Shown here piece after piece: positions 25,550 to 34,558 of a DNA stretch of 64,000 bases. Within the stretch, counting starts at the first letter, position 1. Every line of letters begins with the position of its first letter. This DNA is from Sphingomonas sp. QA11 (GTDB taxonomy: Bacteria > Pseudomonadota > Alphaproteobacteria > Sphingomonadales > Sphingomonadaceae), in NCBI RefSeq assembly GCF_028473665.1, contig NZ_CP098774.1, positions 2,604,001 to 2,668,000 on the forward strand. The letters are read 5' to 3'. A program made the position numbers and the translations under genes. The notes below the pieces were generated by a model. That model was given only the letters and a program-made list of their open reading frames with translations. It searched no databases and had not been told where the DNA came from.

Positions 25550-26248
25550 ATGGCAAAGCTGACCAAGAAGGCGAAGACCCTCGCCGCCGCGATCGACACC
25601 AACAAGCTGCATGGCGTTGACGAAGCGATCGCGCTGGCCCGCGCCAACGCGACCTCCAAGTTCGACGAGACGATCGAAGTCGCGCTCAACCTGGGCGTCG
25701 ATCCCCGCCATGCCGACCAGATGGTCCGTGGTGTCGTCACCCTGCCCAAGGGCACCGGCAAGACCGTCCGCGTCGGCGTGTTCGCCAAGGGCGCGAAGGC
25801 TGACGAGGCTCGCGAAGCAGGCGCCGACGTCGTCGGCGCGGAAGATCTCATGGAGATCGTCCAGGGCGGCACGATCGATTTCGACCGCTGCATCGCGACC
25901 CCGGACATGATGGGTGTCGTCGGCCGCCTCGGCAAGATCCTGGGCCCGAAGGGCATGATGCCGAACCCGAAGCTGGGCACGGTCACGATGAACGTCGCCG
26001 AAGCCGTCAAGGCGGCCAAGGGCGGCCAGATCGAGTATCGCGTCGAAAAGGCCGGCATCATCCACTCCGGCATCGGCAAGGCGAGCTTCCCCGCCGAGGA
26101 CCTGCGCGCGAATTTCGATGCGCTGGTCGATGCGGTGGTCAAGGCCAAGCCGTCGGGCGCCAAGGGCAAGTATGTCCGCAAGGTCGCCATCAGCTCGACC
26201 ATGGGCGCGGGCATCAAGGTCGACACCGCGGAAGTCACCGCGGCCTGA
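25550..26248 (+). CDS. rplA: 50S ribosomal protein L1
   Basis: L1 forms the mobile stalk at the ribosomal E site and in many bacteria represses its own operon. The 232-residue protein has [25 protein letters not shown], the RNA-contact segment [21 protein letters not shown], and the C-terminal [12 protein letters not shown]. It is 4 bp downstream of rplK. A strong terminator follows 45 bp after the stop, so this operon ends here instead of continuing into rplJ. Confidence 0.97.
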   Translation: MAKLTKKAKTLAAAIDTNKLHGVDEAIALARANATSKFDETIEVALNLGVDPRHADQMVRGVVTLPKGTGKTVRVGVFAKGAKADEAREAGADVVGAEDLMEIVQGGTIDFDRCIATPDMMGVVGRLGKILGPKGMMPNPKLGTVTMNVAEAVKAAKGGQIEYRVEKAGIIHSGIGKASFPAEDLRANFDALVDAVVKAKPSGAKGKYVRKVAISSTMGAGIKVDTAEVTAA

Positions 26249-26293
26249 TCAAGCCTCCCTCCTCGCGCTTGCGGGAGGGGAGAAAATACTGCG

Positions 26294-26321
26294 AAGGGCC
26301 GGGGGAAACCCCGGCCCTTTT
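26294..26321 (+). terminator. Rho-independent terminator after rplA
   Basis: AAGGGCCGGGG (26294 onward) pairs with CCCCGGCCCTT across a GAAA-containing loop and runs into TTTT. It separates rplKA from the downstream convergent gene. Confidence 0.85.
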
Positions 26322-26421
26322 GCTGTGGGTGCAATCGAACGAGCCAGCGATTTTCCGCGCTTCGAGGTGCTGCCTGCCTCCAGCCCCCTGCCGCGGCGCA
26401 ACCGCTGCAGGCCTGGAATGC

Positions 26422-26452
26422 GAAGAGGGCCGGGAATGACCCCGACCCTCTC
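26422..26452 (-). terminator. Possible terminator after the PhoX-type gene
   Basis: GAGAGGGTCGGGG and the imperfectly matching CCCGGCCCTCTTC form a hairpin 25 bp beyond the stop of the minus-strand gene. There is no T-run on either strand, so it may only be a stabilising stem. Confidence 0.4.
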
Positions 26453-26476
26453 CTGATTGCGGCGGGCCTTTTCGGC

Positions 26477-28936
26477 TTACAGCGCGACTACGCCGCCGTC
26501 GTCCTTGGTGATAACCACGGTCGCCGAGCGCGGACGGACGCCCGGTGCCGAGGTCGTCTGGTTAGCCGGCCAGTTGCTGGTGATGTTGCCGGTGTTGCCG
26601 TTCTCGCCCGGGTGCTGGATGTTGACGAACAGCGTCTTGCCGTCCGGAGTCGAATCCACGCCGGTGATCTCGGCCTCGAGCGGACCGACCAGGAAACGGC
26701 GCAGCATGGTGCCGGGCGCCGCGCCCACGCGCGTCGCCTGCGTGATGCCGGTGCCGCCGGTCGGGGTGTTGGTGATCGTCTTGACCCCACCGTCGTTTAC
26801 CGAACCGGGCATCGCCGCCAGCATCATGCAGTTGGTGACGTCCGTATAGGCGCTGTCGTCGGTCTGGATCCACAGCACCGGCTTGACCAGGCCCGACGCG
26901 TTGGACGGGCGGCCGAACCACAGACCGTCCGGGCTGGAGAAGTCGTTGGTCGCGTCGAGACCCGACAGGTTGATATTGGCTGCGTTGAGATCGGAGCCGG
27001 CGCCGAACAGATAGATGTCCCAGGCGAAGCCGGTCGCCTCGGACGTGTCGCCGGTCTCGCGCAGGCGGATGATATGGCCGTTGCGGTTTGAGACAGAGCT
27101 GCTCGGCGGGTCGATATAGGCGCGCGGATTGGCGGCATCGGTGTTGCCCGGAGTACGCGACGAGTTGTTGGTGAGAGTCAGATAGACCTCGCCCGTGACC
27201 GGATTGACCGCGGTCCATTCCGGGCGATCCATCTTCGTCGCGCCCAGCGCGTCGCCGGCAAGCCGGGCATGAGTCAGCACGTCGGCCTGATCGGCAAAGG
27301 GATAGGGTGCCGCGCCCGAGGTCAACGGACCGGTACCGTAGACGAGCGGCATCCACTGGCCGGTGCCGTCGGCGTTGAACTTGGCGACATGGAGCGTGCC
27401 GCTATCGAGATATTTGTCGCCGATCGCGAGGCGGTCGGCCGCGCCTGCGTCGTTCGCCGACCAGGGTGTAGCCGACACGAACTTGTACAGATACTCGTTC
27501 TGGGCGTCGTCACCCATGTAGAATGCCGGCTTGCGCCCCGCGACGAAATTCGAGGGCCAGCAGCCTTCATGGTTCATGCGGCCAAGCGCGGTGCGCTTCC
27601 GCGGCGCGGCGGTCTTGTCGTACGGATCGATTTCTACGACCCAGCCGAACTGGTTGTGCTCGTTGCGGAAATCCGCCAGCGCGCTCGCTCCCGTCGCCTG
27701 AGCGTCCCAGCGGCGATAGATGGTGCTCGTCGAATCAGCCGGGACAACGGTGGCCCAGCCATAATTGCCCGATCCGCTGGTGACCCCATAGCGAGTAAGC
27801 GCGGTGACCTGCTTCGGCGTGCGGCGGGGATTGTCGGCGGCGGTCGGACGGCGGAAATAGCCGGCCCAATTCTCTTCGCAGGTGAGATTGGTGCCCCAGG
27901 GCGTATAGCCGTTGGCGCAATTGTTGATCGTGCCGCGGCCGGCGACACCGGTCGGCGAGAAGACGGTCTGCAGGTGCGCGGTGCCGCGAACCGGGCCGTT
28001 GAACACGGTCGGCGTCAGCGGGGTGATGCGGCGATTGAGCGCACCGTTCTGCGCATAGCTCCAGGCGTTCCCGCTCTTCGAAACCTCGACGATGCTGAGA
28101 CCGTGGCACTCCATTTCCTTGAGTGCCTCGCCTTCCGGACGCGCGCCCGCCACCGTCGTGGCGCCGGCGACATGCAGATAGGGCTGGTTGATGTTCTCGT
28201 GGTTCATCACGAGCAGGCCGCGCGTGCTGCTGCCGTCCTCTCGGGTCGAGCCCGATGCGGCGAGCCCGAACCAGTAAAGCGCGTCGCCATGGTCGCCCGC
28301 GCGGTTGGCGTAATCGGTGTCGGTACCATCATTCTTGTACGCGCCCGTCCCGACCGCGATCGGGTCACCCAGGCGATAGAGAACCGATACGCTGTAGCCC
28401 TCTGGAACGGTGACCTTGTCGAGCCTGTTCTTGGCGACGGCGGCGAAGCCAAGCACGGCCGGGGTCACCGTTACGGTGGTTTCCACGGAGGAGCTCTGAT
28501 TCTTCGAATCGACTGCCGTGTAGCGGAAGACGAGCGGCGTGCTCGCGCTGACGCTGGGGGCGATGAAGGTAGCCGAACCGCTGGCGGCATTGGTCAGCGT
28601 CACCGCCGGGCCGGAAACCTGGGAGAATGTCTGCGACGCGATCGTGCCGTTATCGGCGGCGATCCCTGTAAGCGTGACGAGACGCCCCGAGCTGGCCGTG
28701 CCCGACGACCCCGCCGTCACCACGGGGGCTGGATCATTGGCCGCATCGTCGTCGCCGCAGGCCGAGAGCACCGCCCCGCCGAACACGGCGAACGCCGCCG
28801 CCGACACGCCGCCACGAAGGGCATCGCGCCGCGAGTAGCGGCGGGCGACCATATCGTTCAGCGAATCGCCGCCAGCGCGATTGGTATCGATGTCGCCGTC
28901 GTCATAGCCGAACGTGACGCTGGTCGAGTCTGTCAT
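26477..28936 (-). CDS. PhoX-type (DUF839) Tat-exported phosphatase
   Basis: The 819-residue protein has a Tat signal with SRRDAL (about residues 35-39) and an AAAFAVFGGAVLSAC core, so it is exported folded and possibly lipidated. An Ig/cadherin-like domain follows (about 70-160), then a long DUF839/PhoX domain. Typical PhoX features are VMNHENINQPYLH, GTINNCANGYTPWGTNLTCEENW (read as two parts), NEHNQFGWVVEIDPYD, RMNHEGC and KMDRPEW. PhoX enzymes are periplasmic calcium/iron-dependent alkaline phosphatases induced by phosphate starvation. It lies on the opposite strand between rplA and rplJ, genes normally contiguous. A weak Pho-box-like site lies 89-106 bp upstream. Confidence 0.85.
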   Translation of the reverse strand: MTDSTSVTFGYDDGDIDTNRAGGDSLNDMVARRYSRRDALRGGVSAAAFAVFGGAVLSACGDDDAANDPAPVVTAGSSGTASSGRLVTLTGIAADNGTIASQTFSQVSGPAVTLTNAASGSATFIAPSVSASTPLVFRYTAVDSKNQSSSVETTVTVTPAVLGFAAVAKNRLDKVTVPEGYSVSVLYRLGDPIAVGTGAYKNDGTDTDYANRAGDHGDALYWFGLAASGSTREDGSSTRGLLVMNHENINQPYLHVAGATTVAGARPEGEALKEMECHGLSIVEVSKSGNAWSYAQNGALNRRITPLTPTVFNGPVRGTAHLQTVFSPTGVAGRGTINNCANGYTPWGTNLTCEENWAGYFRRPTAADNPRRTPKQVTALTRYGVTSGSGNYGWATVVPADSTSTIYRRWDAQATGASALADFRNEHNQFGWVVEIDPYDKTAAPRKRTALGRMNHEGCWPSNFVAGRKPAFYMGDDAQNEYLYKFVSATPWSANDAGAADRLAIGDKYLDSGTLHVAKFNADGTGQWMPLVYGTGPLTSGAAPYPFADQADVLTHARLAGDALGATKMDRPEWTAVNPVTGEVYLTLTNNSSRTPGNTDAANPRAYIDPPSSSVSNRNGHIIRLRETGDTSEATGFAWDIYLFGAGSDLNAANINLSGLDATNDFSSPDGLWFGRPSNASGLVKPVLWIQTDDSAYTDVTNCMMLAAMPGSVNDGGVKTITNTPTGGTGITQATRVGAAPGTMLRRFLVGPLEAEITGVDSTPDGKTLFVNIQHPGENGNTGNITSNWPANQTTSAPGVRPRSATVVITKDDGGVVAL

Positions 28937-29024
28937 GTGGATGCCCCCGGGTATATCGCGATCCGGTTCGGATTCGCTGCCGCGCCCTCTTGTGCGGTCC
29001 AGCTGACGGCCTGATGGATATTCC

Positions 29025-29042
29025 TTGACTCTTACGTGACAG
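29025..29042 (-). promoter_or_regulatory. Weak Pho-box-like site
   Basis: On the minus strand CTGTCAC-GTAA-GAGTCAA: the first 7-mer matches the Pho box unit CTGTCAT at six of seven bases, while the second matches at only four. The 11-bp period is right. Its position 89 bp upstream of a PhoX-type gene is suggestive, not decisive. Confidence 0.3.
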
Positions 29043-29086
29043 ATTCACGTCTGTTTCAATACACCACCCCGGGCTCAACGCATTTG

Positions 29087-29114
29087 TTGACTTTCGCGCC
29101 TAAGGCGCTAAGGA
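29087..29114 (+). promoter_or_regulatory. Candidate promoter for rplJL
   Basis: TTGACT (29087-29092) lies 16 bp before TAAGGA (29109-29114). The -35 is good and the -10 is weak. Since rplA ends in a terminator and an opposite-strand gene intervenes, rplJ needs its own promoter in this region. Confidence 0.4.
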
Positions 29115-29169
29115 CCCGCGCTCGCTCGCCAGGCGTTCGCGTCGGGCAAGCTACCGTCCGAGACAGTGG

Positions 29170-29320
29170 GTGGCCGGAATCCTCCGGCCTTAATCTCCCG
29201 CCTAGACGGGGAATGGAATTTTTCCGCTCGCGTATCAGCGCGGCCGGTCTGCTGCCGCTCACGCGGTCAGTTCCCATGCCCCAATCGACGGACACCCCGG
29301 ATACGCGGGTTTTCCGCGTC
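29170..29320 (+). ncRNA. Structured rplJ leader (L10-leader-like)
   Basis: The leader contains GGCCGGA/TCCGGCC (29172-29178, 29183-29189), CCCG/CGGG (29197-29200, 29207-29210) and ACGCGG/CCGCGT (29303-29308, 29313-29318). Structured leaders upstream of rplJ bind the L10-L12 complex to repress translation in many bacteria. Here the role is inferred from position and the stems; the kink-turn was not verified. Confidence 0.4.
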
Positions 29321-29376
29321 TCCGGTTCAACCGGCCCGATGGCTTCGGCCAGCGGGTCAGACACGTGGAGAATGGC

Positions 29377-29898
29377 ATGGATCGTGCTCAAAAGACCGAG
29401 CTCGTCGCCGAACTGAACCGCACCTTCAACGAGGTCGGCGTGGTGGTCGTCACCCGCAACCTCGGTCTCACCGTCGCCCAGTCGACGGTGCTGCGCAACA
29501 AGATGCGGGACGCCGGCGCGACCTACAAGGTCTCGAAGAACAAGCTTGCCAAGATCGCGCTCGACGGCACCGACTATCTCTCGCTGGGCGATCTGCTCAC
29601 CGGGCCGGTAGGCCTTGCCACCTCGATCGATCCCGTCGCCGCAGCCAAGGTTGCGGTCGACTTCGCGAAGACGAACGACAAGTTCGAAATCGTGGGCGGA
29701 TCGATGGGCGCGACTGTCCTCGACGTCGAAGGCGTGAAGGCGCTCGCAACGCTGCCCTCGCTGGATGAACTGCGTGCCAAGATCGTGGGCCTCCTGGTTG
29801 CACCTGCAACCAAGCTCGCGACCGTCACCCAGGCTCCCGCGGCGCAGCTCGCGCGCGTGTTCGCTGCCTATGCCGACAAGGACAAGGAAGCTGCCTGA
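29377..29898 (+). CDS. rplJ: 50S ribosomal protein L10
   Basis: L10 anchors L7/L12 dimers to the ribosome stalk. The 173-residue protein begins [17 protein letters not shown] and contains [35 protein letters not shown] and GPVGLATS; the C-terminal helix ([11 protein letters not shown]) binds L12 dimers. The ATG at 29377 has GGAG six bases upstream; a GTG four codons earlier is less likely. rplL follows 80 bp downstream. Confidence 0.96.
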   Translation: MDRAQKTELVAELNRTFNEVGVVVVTRNLGLTVAQSTVLRNKMRDAGATYKVSKNKLAKIALDGTDYLSLGDLLTGPVGLATSIDPVAAAKVAVDFAKTNDKFEIVGGSMGATVLDVEGVKALATLPSLDELRAKIVGLLVAPATKLATVTQAPAAQLARVFAAYADKDKEAA

Positions 29899-29978
29899 TT
29901 TCAGGCTCCCTGAAATCGGACACCGATACTTTTTGAACTGAACCAAATGGGGCTTTTGCCCCGATACGGAGAATGAAC

Positions 29979-30359
29979 ATGGCAGACCTGAACGCGCTGG
30001 TTGACCAGCTGAGCGAACTGACCGTCCTCGAGGCCGCCGAGCTCTCGAAGCTGCTCGAAGAGAAGTGGGGCGTTTCCGCCGCCGCTGCCGTTGCCGTTGC
30101 CGGCCCGGCCGCTGGTGGCGCCGGTGCCGCCCCGGCTGCTGAAGAGCAGACCGAGTTCGACGTGATCCTCACCGGCGACGGTGGCAAGAAGATCAACGTC
30201 ATCAAGGAAGTCCGCGCGATCACCTCGCTCGGCCTGACCGAAGCCAAGACGCTGGTCGAATCGGCTCCCAAGGCCGTCAAGGAAGGCGTGTCGAAGGACG
30301 AGGCAGCCAAGATCAAGGCTCAGCTCGAAGCCGCTGGCGCGACCGTCGAGATCAAGTGA
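29979..30359 (+). CDS. rplL: 50S ribosomal protein L7/L12
   Basis: L7/L12 recruits translation factors. The 126-residue protein has an N-terminal dimerisation helix ([22 protein letters not shown]), an Ala/Gly hinge and the C-terminal domain with [29 protein letters not shown]. The second of two close ATGs (29979) is used, with GGAG seven bases upstream. A strong terminator follows, so rpoB is transcribed separately. Confidence 0.97.
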   Translation: MADLNALVDQLSELTVLEAAELSKLLEEKWGVSAAAAVAVAGPAAGGAGAAPAAEEQTEFDVILTGDGGKKINVIKEVRAITSLGLTEAKTLVESAPKAVKEGVSKDEAAKIKAQLEAAGATVEIK

Positions 30360-30412
30360 TTTTCGCGCAAGCGTAAATCATTCCGGGACAAAGCCGGAAT
30401 CAGAGACAAGAG

Positions 30413-30446
30413 AAAGGGCGGCTCCCGCAAGGAGGCCGCCCTTTTT
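30413..30446 (+). terminator. Rho-independent terminator after rplL
   Basis: AAAGGGCGGCTCC pairs with GGAGGCCGCCCTTT around a short CGCAA loop and is followed by TTTTT. It lies 54 bp after the rplL stop. Confidence 0.88.
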
Positions 30447-30658
30447 CTTGATCCGAATCAATAGGAAAGATAACCAATGTGGGACACTCCCGTCTGAGTG
30501 ACGACTGCGGCGTTCGAATCCTTTTCAATGGAATAGATCGTTAAATTCGGGTAACGATGTCCCAACAGGCTGCTCGTCGCTCGCGTCCCCGCCAACGGCA
30601 TCGATCGGGCATCGTTCAGGCCTGGTAGAGATCGACAGATATCAAGGGGGATGATTCC

Positions 30659-31624
30659 ATGACCAGTATGATCAGAATGTTCAGCCTCGCCGTGACGGCG
30701 ATGCTGTTCGGCCTGTGCTTCGCGGCTCCTGCCAGCGCCCAGGCGACTCGCACCTGGATTTCGGGCGTCGGCGACGACGTCAATCCGTGCAGCCGCACTG
30801 CTCCGTGCAAGACCTGGGCAGGCGCAATCTCCAAGACGGCGGCGGGCGGCGAGATCGACTGCCTCGATCCGGGCGGCTTCGGCTCGGTCACCATCACCAA
30901 GTCGATCACGCTCGATTGCGCTGAAGGCATCGGCGGCGCGGCTGGCGGCATCCTGAATTCTGGCGTTCCCGGCGTCACCATCAACGATCCCAATGGCGGA
31001 ACGACGCCGACCATCAAGGTGACCCTGCGCAATCTCACCATTGATGGCGCGGGCGTGACCCAGGGCACCTATGGCGTCCGCTTCCTCAGCGGCAAGTCGC
31101 TGACGCTGCAGAATGTCAGCATCATGAACCAGGGCACCGGCTCGGTACCGGCCGTCAGCTTCGAACCGTCGGCCGCGAGCGTCGGCGCGACGCTGCACAT
31201 GACTGACGTGGATATCGTAAACGTCCAGAACCAGGGCGTTTATATAACGCCGGTCAGCGGCGTAGCGGTCTCCGCGTTCCTGAACCGGGTCACGATTACG
31301 CAGGCAGCGATCGGCTTCAAGGTCGAGGCCGGTGGCACCGCGACCCTCATCGACAGCAATCTCTCGAACAACGGCCGCGCCCTCTGGACTGCCTCGGGCG
31401 CCGCGACGGCCAATCTCGAGGGCGTGACGATCGCCGGCAGCCTGGAGGCCGCGGTTTTCGCGACCAATGGCACCACGATCCGCCTCTCGAACGTCGGGCT
31501 CTACAACAACGCGTTCGGCATCAAGACCACTGGCACGGGTATCGTCCAGTCGTTCGGCAATAACCGGCTTGGCCCGGATGCCGGCAGCATCGGCCTCCCG
31601 ACCGCCACCGTCACGCAGAAGTAA
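30659..31624 (+). CDS. Secreted right-handed beta-helix protein
   Basis: The 321-residue protein has a clear signal peptide (AVTAMLFGLCFAAPASAQA). The mature N-terminus contains the recurrent segment WISGVGDDVNPCSRTAPCKTWAGAI with paired Cys, followed by repeated short beta strands (VTLRNLTIDGAGV, LTLQNVSIMNQG, LHMTDVDIVNVQNQG, AFLNRVTITQAAIG, ATLIDSNLSNNG, ATANLEGVTIAG, TIRLSNVGLYNNAFG). This is typical of a parallel beta-helix. No lyase catalytic residues can be named. Such proteins are exported and may bind surfaces or carbohydrates. It lies between rplL and rpoB, where no gene is usual. Confidence 0.8.
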   Translation: MTSMIRMFSLAVTAMLFGLCFAAPASAQATRTWISGVGDDVNPCSRTAPCKTWAGAISKTAAGGEIDCLDPGGFGSVTITKSITLDCAEGIGGAAGGILNSGVPGVTINDPNGGTTPTIKVTLRNLTIDGAGVTQGTYGVRFLSGKSLTLQNVSIMNQGTGSVPAVSFEPSAASVGATLHMTDVDIVNVQNQGVYITPVSGVAVSAFLNRVTITQAAIGFKVEAGGTATLIDSNLSNNGRALWTASGAATANLEGVTIAGSLEAAVFATNGTTIRLSNVGLYNNAFGIKTTGTGIVQSFGNNRLGPDAGSIGLPTATVTQK

Positions 31625-31680
31625 GGAAAGACCCTGCCGGGGCGGACACCGCCCCGGCAGCTGATCCGATCCGCGCAAGC

Positions 31681-33135
31681 CTATCGCCGGACGGAAACCG
31701 TGTAGGGCAGACTATTCACGCCCTCATGCATGCGCGGCCCGGCATCGAGCCGGAACGGCGCCATCTTGACCCCCTCGCCCCGATCAATCCCGATCACGTG
31801 CGAGATCGCGGTCTGGCCCGTGCCGCCCTCCCAATCGTATAGCATATTGATCGCCAGGACGGGCACGAACAGAATCCTGTCCTGCACCGTCATCACGCTC
31901 AGCATGTCCTTCGGCATCATCGCCATACCGCTGAGTTCGATCGCCCCACGCGACGGCAGGTCGAACGATGGCGTGATCGGCCGTTCGATTGAACTCGAGA
32001 ACAAGGTCGCGATCCAGCCATCCTGCTCGGCACCGGCACTGAGCAAGCGGACATCGACCTGAATCGCGCGCGCGACCGCCTGCCCCACATTGCGCACGAC
32101 GATATCATATTCGACCGCGGCACTCAGCAAATTGGTGCCCGCGCGCTTCACCCGCACCTCGATATCCAGCGTTGCCCGGGCAGATACCGCGGGCGTGGGC
32201 GATACTGGCAGGTCCTCAACGACTGGCGGCGGCAAGGGCGTGGAGATTGATTCCCGGGGCGCCGCTTCTTCCGCTGGCATCAGCGGTGCTTCCGTTACTT
32301 CCGGCGACGCGGGCACATCCGACGCCACCGCTCCGAGATCGAATATCGCGTGCGCCCCGCGCTTAGGCGGCAAGCCGAAATCAGGAACTGCTTGGGCAGG
32401 CGCCTCGATCGACGACACAACCGGGTCCGGAGCTGCCGGCGGCGCCGTTCGCGCTATAGGCTCCGGAACTGCTTCGGGCACATCCACGACCAGATCGAAA
32501 CGGGCGTGCGATCCACGCTTCGTGGCAGGCTCCTCGCCGCCTTCCTCGGTCTCGCGCCGCCGCAGGAACCAATATCCCAGGCCGGCCAGCAACAGGACGA
32601 TCACCCCACCTCCGCCAACGAGCGGCCACGAAGAGCCTCCCGGACCAGCCACGGCACTTGGCACCGGTGCCGCGAGAGGGCTGGCAGCGGGCGACGGCAC
32701 GGATGCCGGAGACGCGGCGATCGGCTCGGCGGGAAGCGGCGAAGCGGCCGGCGTCGGTGCCGCCACGGGGATCCGAGGAGTCGATGTCGGTGTTACGCGC
32801 GGCGCTGGCGTTGCACTTGCCCGCGGTGTTGCACTCGCTCGCGGCGTCGGCGTCGAGGTGGGCCGCGGCGTCACCGCAGCGCGTGACGCCGTCGGAGTCG
32901 GGCTCAGCACCGTGCGGACGACGGGCGGCGGGGTGGCGGTGCGGGTAACCGTCGATCCCTGGCGTGGCGTGAGGCTGAAGGTCTCGAGGCCCGGAATCAG
33001 GTTCGGTGTAGGCGGCGGCGTGGGCGTGGGCGTGGGAGTCGGTGCGCTCTGTGCCCATATAGGCGCGGCCAAGCCCGCCAACGGCAGCAATGGAAGCGTC
33101 ATTGCCCGCACCCGGCGAGCGGCAAATTTGGACAT
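31681..33135 (-). CDS. Pro/Thr-rich membrane-anchored protein, paralogue A
   Basis: The protein (484 residues from the ATG at 33135; a GTG three codons earlier is possible) has a signal sequence, a long Pro/Thr/Ala-rich external segment (about 30-170), one membrane helix (VGGGGVIVLLLAGLGYWFL) and basic RRR after it. A cytoplasmic linker with two KRGxHAxFDL repeats follows, then a C-terminal beta-rich domain (LDIEVRVKRAGTNLLSAAVEYDIVVRNVG onward). The downstream neighbour on the same strand has the same architecture and C-terminal pattern, so they are tandem paralogues. No function is known; the C-terminal domain resembles CARDB/DUF11-like adhesive folds in pattern only. If the helix orientation is as predicted, this domain is cytoplasmic, which is unusual. 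Confidence 0.7.
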   Translation of the reverse strand: MSKFAARRVRAMTLPLLPLAGLAAPIWAQSAPTPTPTPTPPPTPNLIPGLETFSLTPRQGSTVTRTATPPPVVRTVLSPTPTASRAAVTPRPTSTPTPRASATPRASATPAPRVTPTSTPRIPVAAPTPAASPLPAEPIAASPASVPSPAASPLAAPVPSAVAGPGGSSWPLVGGGGVIVLLLAGLGYWFLRRRETEEGGEEPATKRGSHARFDLVVDVPEAVPEPIARTAPPAAPDPVVSSIEAPAQAVPDFGLPPKRGAHAIFDLGAVASDVPASPEVTEAPLMPAEEAAPRESISTPLPPPVVEDLPVSPTPAVSARATLDIEVRVKRAGTNLLSAAVEYDIVVRNVGQAVARAIQVDVRLLSAGAEQDGWIATLFSSSIERPITPSFDLPSRGAIELSGMAMMPKDMLSVMTVQDRILFVPVLAINMLYDWEGGTGQTAISHVIGIDRGEGVKMAPFRLDAGPRMHEGVNSLPYTVSVRR

Positions 33136-33221
33136 CAACCCCACTCTGCCGCCTTAGCGCGGCTTGGCTGAACGCGATAGGACAGCTTTCCCCCCTGCGA
33201 TAGATCGTTTGGCTGATGCGA

Positions 33222-33257
33222 CCGGGCCTGCCTCCCGCGATCGGGAGACAGGCCCGG
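33222..33257. terminator. Long hairpin between the two paralogues
   Basis: CCGGGCCTG-C-CTCCC pairs with GGGAG-A-CAGGCCCGG around GCGATC, a 14-bp stem with one mismatch, 20 bp after the stop of the upstream paralogue. No T-run follows on the minus strand, so it may stabilise or partly terminate the message. Confidence 0.5.
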
Positions 33258-33277
33258 GACACCTCAGCGATCAGGCA

Positions 33278-34558
33278 TCAGGCATGCTCGGGCACGCCGT
33301 GCAGCCGCGCTTCGACGTCATCGTGCATCGCCCGCTCGGTCAGCTTGATCGGCGACATGGCCGGGGCACCATCCTCGCTGACCCCGATGGTGAATGATGC
33401 CGAAGTACGGCCCTCGGTTCCGTCCGCCAGCATATAGCGCGCATCGGCGACGATAATCGGCAGGATCGAACCATTGCTGCTCTCGATCAGCGCCGCCTTG
33501 GACAACGCAAGCGTCGCGTCGACCCGGGTCCCTTCGCCCGGCTTGATCGTGACGGGCGACATGCCTTCCTCGCCACGCTCGATCAACATGCGCTCCATCT
33601 CGCTGCCATTGACTGGCTCGGACGCGAACATGAAGGTCGAGATGCGGACATCCTCAGCCGCGATCGATCCGGCATTGCCAACGGTGAGTTCGATCTCGAC
33701 CAGCGCTTCGTCGACATTGGTACCGGCGCGCACCGGGCGGAGCGACATCTCAAGCCAGGGACGATCGGCCACTGGCGCATTGCCCTGGGTCAAGGACGCG
33801 ACTTCCTCAGCTTCTGGCTTCACCAGCGTCGCGTCCTCGGCAGCAACCGGCACGACCGGCTCGTCGACCGCGGCCAGCGACGCCGCGCGAAGGAACTGCG
33901 GTTCCGGATCGGGCGCGAAAGGCGCCGGCTCGGCACGGATCGGCGCGGCCTCCCCTGCCCCGGTTTCGACATATGGCTCATCGTAATAGGCATCCTTATA
34001 GGTGCGACGGCGGCGCATCATCGCGAAGCCGATCGCCGCCATCAGCACCACCAGGCCGCCAAGCACCCATGGCCAGATTGCGAAAGATTGTTGCGTTGTC
34101 GCGCTTTGCGTCACTACCGTTTCAGCAGCCGGGGCCGGAGTCGTCGCCTCGACAGGCGGCGGCGTAACGGGTGCAGGCGTGACGTCTGCCGGAATCGGGG
34201 CTGGAACGGGAGCTGCAGCGACAGGCGCCGGCGCGGCCCGAACCGGGGCTGGCGTTCGAACGACACGCGTCGAACGGGCTTCCGTACGAGTCGTGGTACT
34301 GCTGGTCGCTGCGCGTGGCGCGGGCGCCTCTGCCTCCGGCGCCGCAGCCTCGACGGGCGCAACAACGGGCGGCGGCTCGACCGCGGCGGCGGGTGGCGCG
34401 ATCGTCGGGACGACGGGCGGGGGCGCTACCGTCTGCTGCACTGGCGGCGACGGTGGCATGGCTGGTTGAACCTCTTGTGCATGGCCCGGAACGGCCAGCA
34501 AAAAGGTGGCTGGGACAAGCGCGACGAACGCGCGGCGGGTTGCGGGTTTGTTTTTCAT
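33278..34558 (-). CDS. Pro/Ala-rich membrane-anchored protein, paralogue B
   Basis: The 426-residue protein has a signal peptide (RAFVALVPATFLLAVPGHAQ), a Pro/Val/Ala-rich external segment (about 30-150), one membrane helix (IWPWVLGGLVVLMAAIGFAMM) with RRRR after it, an acidic linker, and a C-terminal domain beginning LEMSLRPVRAGTNVDEALVEIELTVGNAGS. That RAGTN...VE.E..V.N.G pattern recurs in paralogue A. The two genes lie head to tail, 142 bp apart with a hairpin between. Function is unknown. They occupy the normally short gap between rplL and rpoB, on the opposite strand. Confidence 0.7.
   Translation of the reverse strand: MKNKPATRRAFVALVPATFLLAVPGHAQEVQPAMPPSPPVQQTVAPPPVVPTIAPPAAAVEPPPVVAPVEAAAPEAEAPAPRAATSSTTTRTEARSTRVVRTPAPVRAAPAPVAAAPVPAPIPADVTPAPVTPPPVEATTPAPAAETVVTQSATTQQSFAIWPWVLGGLVVLMAAIGFAMMRRRRTYKDAYYDEPYVETGAGEAAPIRAEPAPFAPDPEPQFLRAASLAAVDEPVVPVAAEDATLVKPEAEEVASLTQGNAPVADRPWLEMSLRPVRAGTNVDEALVEIELTVGNAGSIAAEDVRISTFMFASEPVNGSEMERMLIERGEEGMSPVTIKPGEGTRVDATLALSKAALIESSNGSILPIIVADARYMLADGTEGRTSASFTIGVSEDGAPAMSPIKLTERAMHDDVEARLHGVPEHA

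Larger units (their letters stand above)
28937..29376. other. Divergent control region of phoX-type gene and rplJ
   Basis: This 440-bp stretch holds the upstream region of the minus-strand phosphatase gene (left quarter) and a long 5' leader for rplJ (right part). Several stems can be read in the rplJ leader, described separately. Small open frames here have no support. Confidence 0.6.

Noticed and set aside
27269..29014. A 581-codon plus-strand frame opposite the PhoX-type gene
   Set aside because: It mirrors the codon pattern of the opposite gene, lacks a ribosome site and shows no domain; the minus strand has Tat signal and PhoX motifs.
32800..33050. Tandem short repeats in the Pro/Thr-coding part of paralogue A as a CRISPR or satellite array
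   Set aside because: They are codon-phase repeats of Pro/Thr/Ala-Ser inside a coding frame with no spacer structure.
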